In this document: positions 1 to 6,741 of the stretch, piece by piece | How positions within the stretch are numbered: the first letter of the stretch is position 1 | Layout: each line of letters opens with the position of its first letter | Assembly (NCBI GenBank): GCA_036939355.1 | Contig: JALLAP010000748.1 | Span: 1 to 12,236, forward strand | Direction: 5' to 3' | Source: Thalassiosira profunda | Taxonomy: Eukaryota > Bacillariophyta > Thalassiosirophyceae > Thalassiosirales > Thalassiosiraceae | Length of the DNA stretch: 12,236 nucleotides | Program-made: the position numbers and the translations under genes | Notes under the pieces: generated by a model | The model's database searches: none | Told to the model about the DNA's origin: nothing | Seen by the model: only the letters and a program-made list of their open reading frames with translations

Positions 1-765
1 CCCACGCGCCGACTCCCCGGCCCTCGATCAATGGCGGGGCCCTCCCGAAGGGGAACACGCCCGCGTGCCATATTCGCGAGAGGCGGGCGAGGAGGGCTGA
101 TGATATTGCGAGGGCAGTTGCAACCTTTAAGAGGAATAGTAGGAAGCGTGCACAAGATGTGCGCAGATTTCGTGACGGGCCCGTTCGAGCGGGGGCAGGG
201 GACGACGATGCCGCCGCGCAATACGAAGGCGAGGGATGCTGTTGGCGGTGGCCGCCGTCGCCTCCCCTCCGGCGAACGCCGGGGGACGCCCCGAGTTGCG
301 AAGGAGGGTGCACGAGAGGGGTGCGGCACTCCTCCAAGTCCCCCGCGGAGCAGCCGCCACCCATCATGATCGGAGCCATCTCGCTCCACTGGACGCCACT
401 CCGCGTGGTCGTTCCGCCCGCCGCAGCCGCCGCAACCACCGGCGCGTCCCCGGGACGGGTGAGCAGGCCGGAGACGTTCCTTTGCAACCTTGAAAATGAA
501 CTGCCTCGGGTGTGGCCTATTTACGTACTTACGCAACGTAGATAACCGTATCTTTTTGCCTCTTTTTGCTCCCCCGCTTCCCGCTCCACCCGGCTCCCTA
601 CTTACCTCCCACAACGACAATCAAGCCCGTGCCAACTCGTCCCTCCTCCTCACTACCCGGCCGAAGCCGCGCCACCTGGGTTGTCTGGTGCTTCTCGACG
701 GCATTATCTCATTTTCCCGTGGCATCTCTGGCTGAGCCGCGACCTCCCATCTCCGCATCCCGACA
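1..765. other. Left flank without a convincing gene; probable promoter and 5' leader of the MYND gene
   Basis: I see no gene here that I can support. Open frames exist on both strands but are short, Arg/Pro/Ala-rich and typical of chance frames in GC-rich DNA. The last 200 bases are different: they carry two ACGT cores close together (523-526 and 536-539) and then a pyrimidine-rich stretch (about 549-615) leading to the ATG at 766, which suits a promoter plus leader. The 10-base word TTGCAACCTT occurs twice (118-127 and 482-491). A gene ending left of the window, or a short 5' exon, cannot be excluded. Confidence 0.5.
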
Positions 766-853
766 ATGACATCCAAGTGCGCCGCGTGCGGAAAGGAAGG
801 GGAGAACTTGAAGAAGTGCGGACGTTGTTCTTCGGTGTCGTATTGCAGCCGAG

Positions 854-940
854 GTAAGGGGGCCGTTCTCGTATGCCTTTGCAATCCTCATTCGTCGATT
901 GATTGTCCTAATAATTTGGCGCCTTTTCCTCTTCAATCAG
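854..940 (+). other. Intron 1 of the MYND gene
   Basis: It starts GTAAGG and ends TCAG, with a branch-point-like CTAATAA at 908-914 and a pyrimidine-rich tract before the acceptor. Removing it joins R29 to D30-C31 and restores the YCSRDCQ core of the MYND finger, which is the strongest argument for these borders. It is 87 bases long, a multiple of three, and has no in-frame stop, so retention would insert 29 residues in the zinc finger without ending the frame. Confidence 0.88.
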
Positions 941-964
941 ACTGCCAGGTTAGCCATTGGAAGC

Positions 965-972
965 AGCAAGCA
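965..972 (+). repeat. AGCA tandem duplication that shifts the frame in the MYND finger
   Basis: AGCA occurs twice in a row. With one copy, W36 would be followed by K-Q-H-K-K-L-C, giving the canonical MYND ending W-x2-H-x3-C and joining directly to the downstream conserved frame. With both copies the frame runs on without the last two zinc ligands and stops at 1087. Four bases are too few for an intron. Slippage during replication or an assembly error are the two explanations. Confidence 0.8.
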
Positions 973-2022
973 CAAGAAATTATGCGGGAAACCGAAGCTG
1001 CGCTTCCAAGTGGGGGGCAGAGTGAAGTGCAATGTCTCTGGGGGCTGGGACTACTGGGAGAGCACGTGGGAATCGGGGACGATCATTGATTTGTGGCCAA
1101 GGGGCACAAATTCGCCATACGGAATACTCTGCGACAACTTCGGAATGAGAACAGCCCCGGAGGACGATGATCGCTGCATTCAATCGCTCTCCGCCCCTCC
1201 TCCCAGGAATGAGATGCACGACAAGGCCCTCTTCGAAGAGCCACCTGTTGACCCCGAATGCCCCGTCTGCTGCATGCGTTTCCCCATCGAAAACGATACT
1301 GCCTACTTGGCCTGCTGTGGTCAATTGATATGCTCGGCGTGTCTTCATATGGCGGGGGAAGGCAGAAAGGACTTTTGTTGCCCCTTTTGCCGGAAGGACT
1401 ACGGTACATTCACCAATTCAGAATGCGTGCGGAGGATGGAAGAGCGAGTGGAGAAGGGGGATGCCGTCGCTATCACATGCTTGCAAACGCGTACGACAAG
1501 GGAATGTTTGGGATGCCCCAGAATTCGACGAAGGCTCATGAGTTGTGGGACCGCTCTGCCTCACTTGGATCCAGAGATGCGCACTTCAATCTCTACATGT
1601 CGTACAGCGACTACTACGAAGAGCGCGGGGTGGAGAAGGATATGACCAAAGCCATCTATCATCTCGAGATGGCCGCCATCCTGGGTGATCCGCGATCTAG
1701 GTGCTTGCTGGGGACGTACGAGTCTGAAATTGGCAACTACGATCGAGCAAAGAGGCACTGGTTGATGTCTGCGTCGGCTGGATGCGACAGCTGCATGGAG
1801 GGGAAAATCAAGGATGGATGGACGAAGGGCTGCGTCACGGAAGAGGAGTATCAAAAGGCTTTGAGCGCGTACCAGACGTCTGTCGACGACATTGAGAGTT
1901 CTCAGAGAGATGCTACTCGAGCCGATCGTATGCGTCGGGATCCTTCCTACGGCCAGGTTAGACCAGGCTCTAGGAACTCGGCGAGTGAAGGGGGCAGCCG
2001 CAGCTATGGCATTGGCTCGTAG

Positions 2023-2149
2023 AAGCAAAAGCGCTGGCTTGGACGTACATACAATACTTAGGAGCATTTTCATCCGCCATCCACACAGAAGCGCTGTCAA
2101 GATAGACTGACTCTTCCCGTCAACAACTACTCCCATTGGACAAAGCTCG
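2023..2149. other. Convergent 3' region between the MYND gene and the minus-strand gene
   Basis: This 127-base gap separates two stop codons that face each other (TAG at 2020-2022 and, on the minus strand, TAA at 2152-2150). It must hold both transcript ends. I see no clear polyadenylation signal and no other structure. Confidence 0.5.
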
Positions 2150-3049
2150 TTAGAACGAATGTAATGGACCATTGATATCCTCCTCTGTGGCTTCCTGGCG
2201 TTCCGCCTCGCTGCATTCAATCGCAGGAAAGCTCTGTTCCTTGTCGTTCCTATTGTCGACAGGAGAGGTTTCCTCAGCTGCGTTTCTCTCAGATGCGGCG
2301 AGGAACGCGTTCAGCATTTCCATGCTCGATGCACCGAGAGCGATAGTCTGTGTGTACTTATTAGCCAACGAGTGAATCGACGACTGATAAAAGCACGGGG
2401 ATACGAAACTCACCTTTGCAATAGCTCCATCAATCTGCAAAGAAAGGTTGTAGGCCACTTGTCCCCAGTCAAACCCAGACTCTTCGCTCTCGTCCTCCTC
2501 TGACGTTGCTCCCGTTGGAGCAGCGTCGTGGAAGCCAACGATGATATTTCTGCCCTCCAAGCATGCTTCGACGTTTGGCTCCATAATTGGCTCGTCGGCA
2601 ACGGCATCAATAGCACTGCTCTCCTCCTCAATGAATTTTCCTTTGGCCTTGCAGGGAATGTACACGACCGCCCCGTCTTCTCCTTCGCGGACGCTGCCCC
2701 CCTTCGCCGTCGCCAGTTGCTGGGCCTCCTGTTTCATCTCGCAAGCATTGAGCGACTCTTCGTGCTCCTCTAAGAAGCTCCAATCCTCGTTCGCCGCCTT
2801 CTGCAGCGCGCCGAGGAAGGCTTGGACGTCCGCCGTGGTGGCCGACGGGTAGAGTTCCTGGAGGGATTTGCCGTTGATGGAGACACCCTCGACGAGCTTG
2901 GTGCTGGAGGGCTGGCCGGTGGGAGCACTGCCATTTTGACTGTCAGGCTGGTCGATGGCCTCGCCTGCGTCCCCCTTATCTCCCTTGGGGGCAGAACTTT
3001 TCTGCTCAACTGGTGACGGGGCGCGCCGCCCCTTCTTGAGCTTCAGCAT
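2150..3049 (-). CDS. Unknown acidic protein, paralogue of the divergent WW-domain gene
   Basis: I do not recognise a named family. The CDS is 3049-2414 joined to 2347-2150, giving 277 residues. The ATG at 3049 is chosen because the frame upstream extends only from a GTG at 3253 and has no other ATG before the homologous part. In order: a basic start (LKLKKGRR), a polar linker, an N-terminal module with NGKS at 59-62, an acidic motif MEPNVEA...IVGF at about 156-173, an Asp/Glu-rich spacer, and the helix YNLSLQIDGA at about 200-209. Each element is also present in the gene at 3551-5413 in the same order. Splicing gives IDGAIAKTIALGASSMEML, which aligns without gaps to IDGAVVQSLTLGSQAMEKL there, so homology confirms the intron. 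It lacks the neighbour's WW domain. No signal peptide or membrane segment is visible, so a nuclear or cytosolic scaffold is the guess. Confidence 0.72.
   Translation of the reverse strand: MLKLKKGRRAPSPVEQKSSAPKGDKGDAGEAIDQPDSQNGSAPTGQPSSTKLVEGVSINGKSLQELYPSATTADVQAFLGALQKAANEDWSFLEEHEESLNACEMKQEAQQLATAKGGSVREGEDGAVVYIPCKAKGKFIEEESSAIDAVADEPIMEPNVEACLEGRNIIVGFHDAAPTGATSEEDESEESGFDWGQVAYNLSLQIDGAIAKVSFVSPCFYQSSIHSLANKYTQTIALGASSMEMLNAFLAASERNAAEETSPVDNRNDKEQSFPAIECSEAERQEATEEDINGPLHSF
2348..2413 (-). other. Intron of the minus-strand acidic gene
   Basis: On the minus strand it starts GTGAGT after AAG and ends CACACAG before ACT, with CTAATAA (complement of 2358-2364) as a likely branch point. 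It lies between codons (phase 0). At 66 bases it is a multiple of three with no stop, so retention would add 22 residues inside the conserved helix. The gap-free alignment of the spliced product to the neighbouring paralogue supports removal. Confidence 0.87.
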
Positions 3050-3550
3050 TATGCCCGACGAGATCGAGGGACAGGATTCTCCGGGGGTCGGATGTTGCGT
3101 CGATTTCCCTATGCGTCTCGGAGAGCACAGGATATGAAAGCCACCCGCAACGAAGATGGGCAATCTAAACTCTGCTGTACTATTGCAATTGGTCGCCTCG
3201 CCGCACACGCCTAGCGGGGGCATTGCAATCTTGTTAACGATGGCCCCTCTCACAGGTGCGCGGCTTTGTGCTCACAAACACAAAGGGGGGGCGGGGGGGT
3301 CAATCACTTCTGAAAAGTTCACCCACGTAGGAACCGGTACAATCGCGCACCTTTGGTTTGCCTTCTGCTCGCGGCGCCCCTCCTCCTCGCAACTCCGCCC
3401 CGCGGCGGTCTTGGCAGAGGATGATCGACGAAGTGCGCGGCGGCGTGGTAGGCTTCATACTTTACAACACCGACCGACACAAAGTTGTTCATATCTTGTG
3501 GTCGAGCCACTGAACGCTATCTTTCTCCACCTACACCGTCGGCAATCACC
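3050..3550. promoter_or_regulatory. Divergent promoter region between two head-to-head paralogues
   Basis: About 500 bases separate the ATG codons at 3049 (minus) and 3551 (plus), with no supported gene between them. Near the centre lies G7-C-G7 (3285-3299), and an ACGT core follows in CCACGTAGGA (about 3325-3334). The plus-strand ATG has a strong context, CACCATGG. No TATA box is obvious. The region presumably drives both genes, but transcript starts cannot be placed from sequence. Confidence 0.55.
3285..3299 (+). repeat. G7-C-G7 tract, possible G-quadruplex
   Basis: Two runs of seven G are separated by one C. Each run can be split as GGG-G-GGG, so the 15 bases can offer four GGG tracts with single-base loops, the most compact intramolecular G-quadruplex form. 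It sits 236 bases from one start codon and 252 from the other. Whether it folds in the cell is unknown, and homopolymer length should be treated with care in an assembly. Confidence 0.6.
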
Positions 3551-5413
3551 ATGGCGGACGCATCCACCCCTGCGCAGGGCGCGGAGACGAAGAAACCCGT
3601 CTCCCTCGCCGTCAATGGCAAGTCCTTCCTCAAGCTCCACGCGAGCCCCCGCGAGGTGCTCCGCCTCCTCAAGTCCCTGCCCTCGTCCAAGGCTGACGAC
3701 GCCAAGCTGGACGATTGGCTGGAGGCGCTGCCCGCCACCAGCTACGAGGAAGGACTGGGGAAGGACTTCAAGGACCTCGAGCGGAGTTTGGCGGCGGGTC
3801 CTCCCGCGCACCGGGAGGGCACCGTTGTCGAGGAGAAGCCAACGGAGGAGGTCGCCCACGATGGTGCGAAGGGAGGGGAGGCTGAGAACACTGCAGCTGC
3901 AGGTGCCGATGCGGCAGATGACGTCTCCGTGAAGAGCGCCAAGAGCACCCGCTCCCTCTCAAGCCTGAAGGCCCGCGCGCTGCGGAAGCTATCATGCAAG
4001 GCCAAGAAAGATAGGAAGGTTGCTGTTTCGGATAAAAGTGCCAAGACTGGTGCCAGACCCAAGCCGACGGCGTTGGTGGAAGAAGATACCGCTAAAGACG
4101 CGGACGGGTCCACGGATAACGCGAAGGAGAGGGGATTGACTTCGAAGGTTACGTGTGAGGACGACGAGATTGAGGTGGAGACAGCTGCGTCTGCCATCAA
4201 GGAAGAGCCAGTGGCAGAGAAGCCGCAGGAGGCGGTGGAGCCTGCAAAGGAGGAGGCGTCCCTTCCACCCATCGCCGAGGATATCAACCTGGAGCCTAAC
4301 ATCGAGGTGATCAGTCTGACACCAAGCAGAGACGTAATCGGTTTCTGCGATCCGGAACCGGAGGAGAAGGAGGAAGAGTGGGGAGCAAATCTTGGCGAGG
4401 CCGCGTACAATTTGTCGCTGATGATCGACGGGGCCGTCGTTCAGAGCTTGACTCTGGGGAGCCAGGCCATGGAGAAGCTGTTCTCGTGGGCCCAGGCACC
4501 GGCGGAATCCGGCGCTCCAATGGACGAAGCCAAGGAAGGCGAGGAAATCGACGAGACTGCGGTCGAGCCCGCAGAAGAGGTCTCAGAGGAGGTCAAAGAT
4601 GACGTTGAGGCCGAATCGACTCCCAAAAAGACGCACTGTGAAGTGGATGATGATGGGGAGATCCTCAGCGTGACCCTGAATTCTGTTTCTTTCGACGACG
4701 TGAAGAAGGCCGATGTCGAGGCAAAGGTGGAAACGGCCTCGATTGTCACCCAGGCCATCGAATCGAGTCCCACAGTGACGACGGAAGTGAACGAAGACAG
4801 CCCAGCCATCGAACCTGTCGATTCCCTCCTGTCGTGTGCGTCCACCCTCTCCGCTCAGACGAACAGGAGCGCAGTCTCCAAGAGCTCGCTGAGAACTGCC
4901 GGCTCAATCAAGAAGAATCTGAGTGTTTCGTTTGCTGACGAGGTAGAGAAGGAGGACGTGAACATGGAACCTAACGTCGAAGTGGTGGGCTTTCCAGAGA
5001 GGGACGCAATTGGATTCAGTGTGCCCGAACCGGAAAGCGAGGAAGAAGAGGAAGAGGAGTCAGTGCTGACCGAGAGCGAGCCGATTGAAGAAACGTCGCA
5101 GAACTGGCTCAAAATGCAGAAGATCAGTACCATCTTTGGAAGTACCGAGGGAAGCGCTGCCAAGGAAGTGGAGGAAGATAGGAATGATGCCAACGGCAAC
5201 GAGGAGGGCCCCGTTGCAGACGCTGACGAAACCCGCGAAGTCGATGGTGGTATTGAGGATGCTCCCTCGTTCGAGATTGTTCTGGATCACGACGAATGCG
5301 AAGCGGACAAGACCTGGAAGGCAGCGACCGATCCTGAGACAAAGAAGACGTATTGGTACAACAGAAAGACGAGGGAGACTTCCTGGATCGAGCCCCAGGG
5401 TGTGACTCTTTGA
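3551..5413 (+). CDS. Acidic repeat protein with C-terminal WW domain
   Basis: A single-exon frame of 620 residues; the start is the ATG in CACCATGG, 22 codons inside a longer frame that opens only with TTG. Order: N-terminal module with NGKS at 22-25, shared with the minus-strand neighbour; a Ser/Lys/Arg-rich basic stretch at about 135-180; a long acidic, probably disordered body; motif copy 1, LEPNIEV...DVIGF..PEPE, from residue 247; the helix YNLSLMIDGA from 286; motif copy 2, MEPNVEV...DAIGF..PEPE, from 472, followed by a poly-Glu run; and a WW domain at 589-615 (W589, Y601-W602-Y603, N604, W612, P615). WW domains bind proline-rich or phosphorylated Ser/Thr-Pro peptides, so a protein-binding scaffold is likely. 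No signal peptide or membrane segment is seen. I know no named family for the rest. The WW call is firm; cellular role is not known. Confidence 0.85.
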   Translation: MADASTPAQGAETKKPVSLAVNGKSFLKLHASPREVLRLLKSLPSSKADDAKLDDWLEALPATSYEEGLGKDFKDLERSLAAGPPAHREGTVVEEKPTEEVAHDGAKGGEAENTAAAGADAADDVSVKSAKSTRSLSSLKARALRKLSCKAKKDRKVAVSDKSAKTGARPKPTALVEEDTAKDADGSTDNAKERGLTSKVTCEDDEIEVETAASAIKEEPVAEKPQEAVEPAKEEASLPPIAEDINLEPNIEVISLTPSRDVIGFCDPEPEEKEEEWGANLGEAAYNLSLMIDGAVVQSLTLGSQAMEKLFSWAQAPAESGAPMDEAKEGEEIDETAVEPAEEVSEEVKDDVEAESTPKKTHCEVDDDGEILSVTLNSVSFDDVKKADVEAKVETASIVTQAIESSPTVTTEVNEDSPAIEPVDSLLSCASTLSAQTNRSAVSKSSLRTAGSIKKNLSVSFADEVEKEDVNMEPNVEVVGFPERDAIGFSVPEPESEEEEEEESVLTESEPIEETSQNWLKMQKISTIFGSTEGSAAKEVEEDRNDANGNEEGPVADADETREVDGGIEDAPSFEIVLDHDECEADKTWKAATDPETKKTYWYNRKTRETSWIEPQGVTL

Positions 5414-5526
5414 AACGGGTGGCTGTAGGATATGTATGCATGTCAAGATTTGCAACACATGTGTTTCGGGACTGTGGAGAAGCAATTGCCTTTAGATCAG
5501 TCGATTAATTCGTTGGTAGGAGAATA
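5414..5526. other. Convergent 3' region
   Basis: Only 113 bases lie between the TGA of the WW-domain gene and the TGA (minus strand, 5529-5527) of the sulfotransferase-like gene. Both 3' UTRs must be very short or overlap. Nothing else is visible. Confidence 0.5.
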
Positions 5527-6702
5527 TCATTGTATGGAAACGGCTGACGTGGCTCGCATCAACGCATCCCCAAATTCCTCGCTGGAGAAGACGTCCTGAC
5601 AAACCGCCGGAACTGGAATTGCATCGAAACAGGCGTAGTCAAGCGCGTGCAATGCACAGAGTGAGCGGGACGTTCTATCATTCTTGCTCCAGACTCGATT
5701 CGCCGCCGAGTAGAATCCCAGCTCGTCCTTCTGCGATGGATGCTCCGAGGTCAGCGAAAATGGCTCCTTTGTCTGTTCAGGCAAGCCCTTGCATTTCTCC
5801 GAGAGCAGTTGCGGAAACTCCCGATCAATATCCGACACGGACGGAAGATACGCCGTCAGCCGCGGCGCATCCACGCCCAATTCCTCTGCCACTCGTTTGA
5901 GTTCCCACAGCACGCCCGTCATGCTGAACACGTGATAGATGTTCCAGTGCGGCATGGACGGGTATATTTCGCCGCTGAGGAAGTCTGCCAGGAACTGTTC
6001 AAACCGCGCGTCTCCACTTTGATACCGCGAGAACAAAAGAGGCTTTGGATTGCGTTTGGTCTCCCACTGATGCCACTTCTCGGTGGCCACCCTCGTTTCC
6101 ATCTCGTTGTACCCCGAGAGGAAGTGGGATACGGGATCGCGGACGGCCGTCACCACGCACGTGTTGTTGAGTTGCTCTCTCGGAATGGGCGACCAAAGCG
6201 TCGGCCATCCGTGCTCGAATGCCTTCAACAGTCCGCCTTGGACATTGCCCCCGTGCCTTTCCCACATCTCGCCGGATTGAAACAATGTCGCGTTGAGATT
6301 GGAGCGTATTTGGTCGTTCGCCGCCTTCCAAACGCGGAGGTAGACCATGTGATCCTCCCCGTTGGGTGAGGAATAGCCAAGTCCACCCGAGGAAAAGGTG
6401 AAGAATGCATCGGTAAAGTTCGTATCCAGTGCTCTTTCAACCAAGCCCAGCTCCCTCCGCGCCAACTCGAACAGCGCCGACCGGACGTTGGGGTTGGGCT
6501 GCATGTTGGGGCACATGGCGTGCTTCAACCGATGCCACTCCGCGGTGGAGGAGAACGACGGTGCATGTTTGCCTTTGCCCACATCTTGTGCACTACCGCT
6601 GCTGCCCGTGGCGACGCATTTGGAGACGTTGAGGTACTGCATGAAGACACCCGACGTCCCCGCGGCCGCGAGGAGCAACGGGAGGAGGAGCAGCGCCTTC
6701 AT
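5527..6702 (-). CDS. Sulfotransferase-like protein of the secretory pathway
   Basis: A single exon of 391 residues. It probably transfers sulfate from PAPS to a glycan or glycoprotein in the Golgi lumen. Seen: a hydrophobic N-terminus (about 2-17, MKALLLLPLLLAAAG) acting as signal peptide or type II anchor; VVTAVRDPVSHFLSGYNEM at 183-201, which matches the 3'-phosphate-binding motif R-D-P-x6-S-x-Y of PAPS-dependent enzymes; and RVWKAANDQIRSNL at 123-136, with a Lys where the 5'-phosphosulfate-binding loop of this superfamily is expected, though the loop is not canonical. NxS/T sequons at about 25, 95, 137 and 179, and several Cys, including a C-terminal cluster (DYACFD...VC, 355-368), suit a lumenal domain. 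The substrate cannot be told. Only 39 bases separate its ATG from the stop of the next minus-strand frame upstream, so its promoter probably overlaps that gene. The fold is likely; the exact family is less sure. Confidence 0.7.
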   Translation of the reverse strand: MKALLLLPLLLAAAGTSGVFMQYLNVSKCVATGSSGSAQDVGKGKHAPSFSSTAEWHRLKHAMCPNMQPNPNVRSALFELARRELGLVERALDTNFTDAFFTFSSGGLGYSSPNGEDHMVYLRVWKAANDQIRSNLNATLFQSGEMWERHGGNVQGGLLKAFEHGWPTLWSPIPREQLNNTCVVTAVRDPVSHFLSGYNEMETRVATEKWHQWETKRNPKPLLFSRYQSGDARFEQFLADFLSGEIYPSMPHWNIYHVFSMTGVLWELKRVAEELGVDAPRLTAYLPSVSDIDREFPQLLSEKCKGLPEQTKEPFSLTSEHPSQKDELGFYSAANRVWSKNDRTSRSLCALHALDYACFDAIPVPAVCQDVFSSEEFGDALMRATSAVSIQ

Positions 6703-6741
6703 CGTCGGGTGGTTGTGGTGGGCTTGGGCTGTGAGTTGCTT

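Larger units (their letters stand above)
766..2022 (+). pseudogene. MYND finger / RING-like / Sel1-repeat protein, broken by two frame changes
   Basis: Seen: exon 1 (766-853) and the start of exon 2 (from 941) encode a textbook MYND zinc finger, C5-x2-C8-x9-C18-x2-C21-x4-YC27-x3-C31Q-x3-W36. After W36 the frame changes: the expected H-x3-C ligands lie in the next frame (see 965-972). That frame carries a conserved block ending APEDDDRCI (about 1001-1183) and a RING-like C-x2-C...CCG...CxxC...CPFC cluster (1259-1390). At about 1473 it returns to the first frame, where Sel1-type helical repeats run to the stop at 2020-2022. In the starting frame TGA at 1087-1089 would end translation early. Known: MYND fingers and Sel1 repeats bind protein partners, and this domain order is an expanded diatom family. 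Inferred: a recent pseudogene or, less likely given several clean neighbours, sequence errors. The mark of an ordinary gene is otherwise complete, including a valid intron. Confidence 0.75.

Noticed and set aside
236..493. Short plus-strand frame starting like a signal peptide (MLLAVAAVASPPANA)
   Set aside because: The rest is Arg/His/Pro-rich without Cys spacing or domains; 85 codons in GC-rich DNA is within chance.
915..922. Perfect E2F consensus TTTGGCGC
   Set aside because: It lies inside intron 1 of the broken MYND gene; a single 8-base match there is likely chance.
3050..3253. N-terminal extension of the minus-strand acidic protein to a GTG at 3253
   Set aside because: Nuclear genes start at ATG in nearly all cases; the extension has no homology to the paralogue, whose shared part begins after the ATG at 3049.
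3485..3550. 22-codon extension of the WW-domain protein to a TTG
   Set aside because: The ATG at 3551 has a strong CACCATGG context; the upstream part reads as leader.
3742..4410. Ser/Ala-rich minus-strand frame, with others at 4441-4845 and 4855-5199
   Set aside because: Glu and Asp codons of the WW-domain gene read as Ser, Leu and Phe on the other strand; low complexity and no domains.
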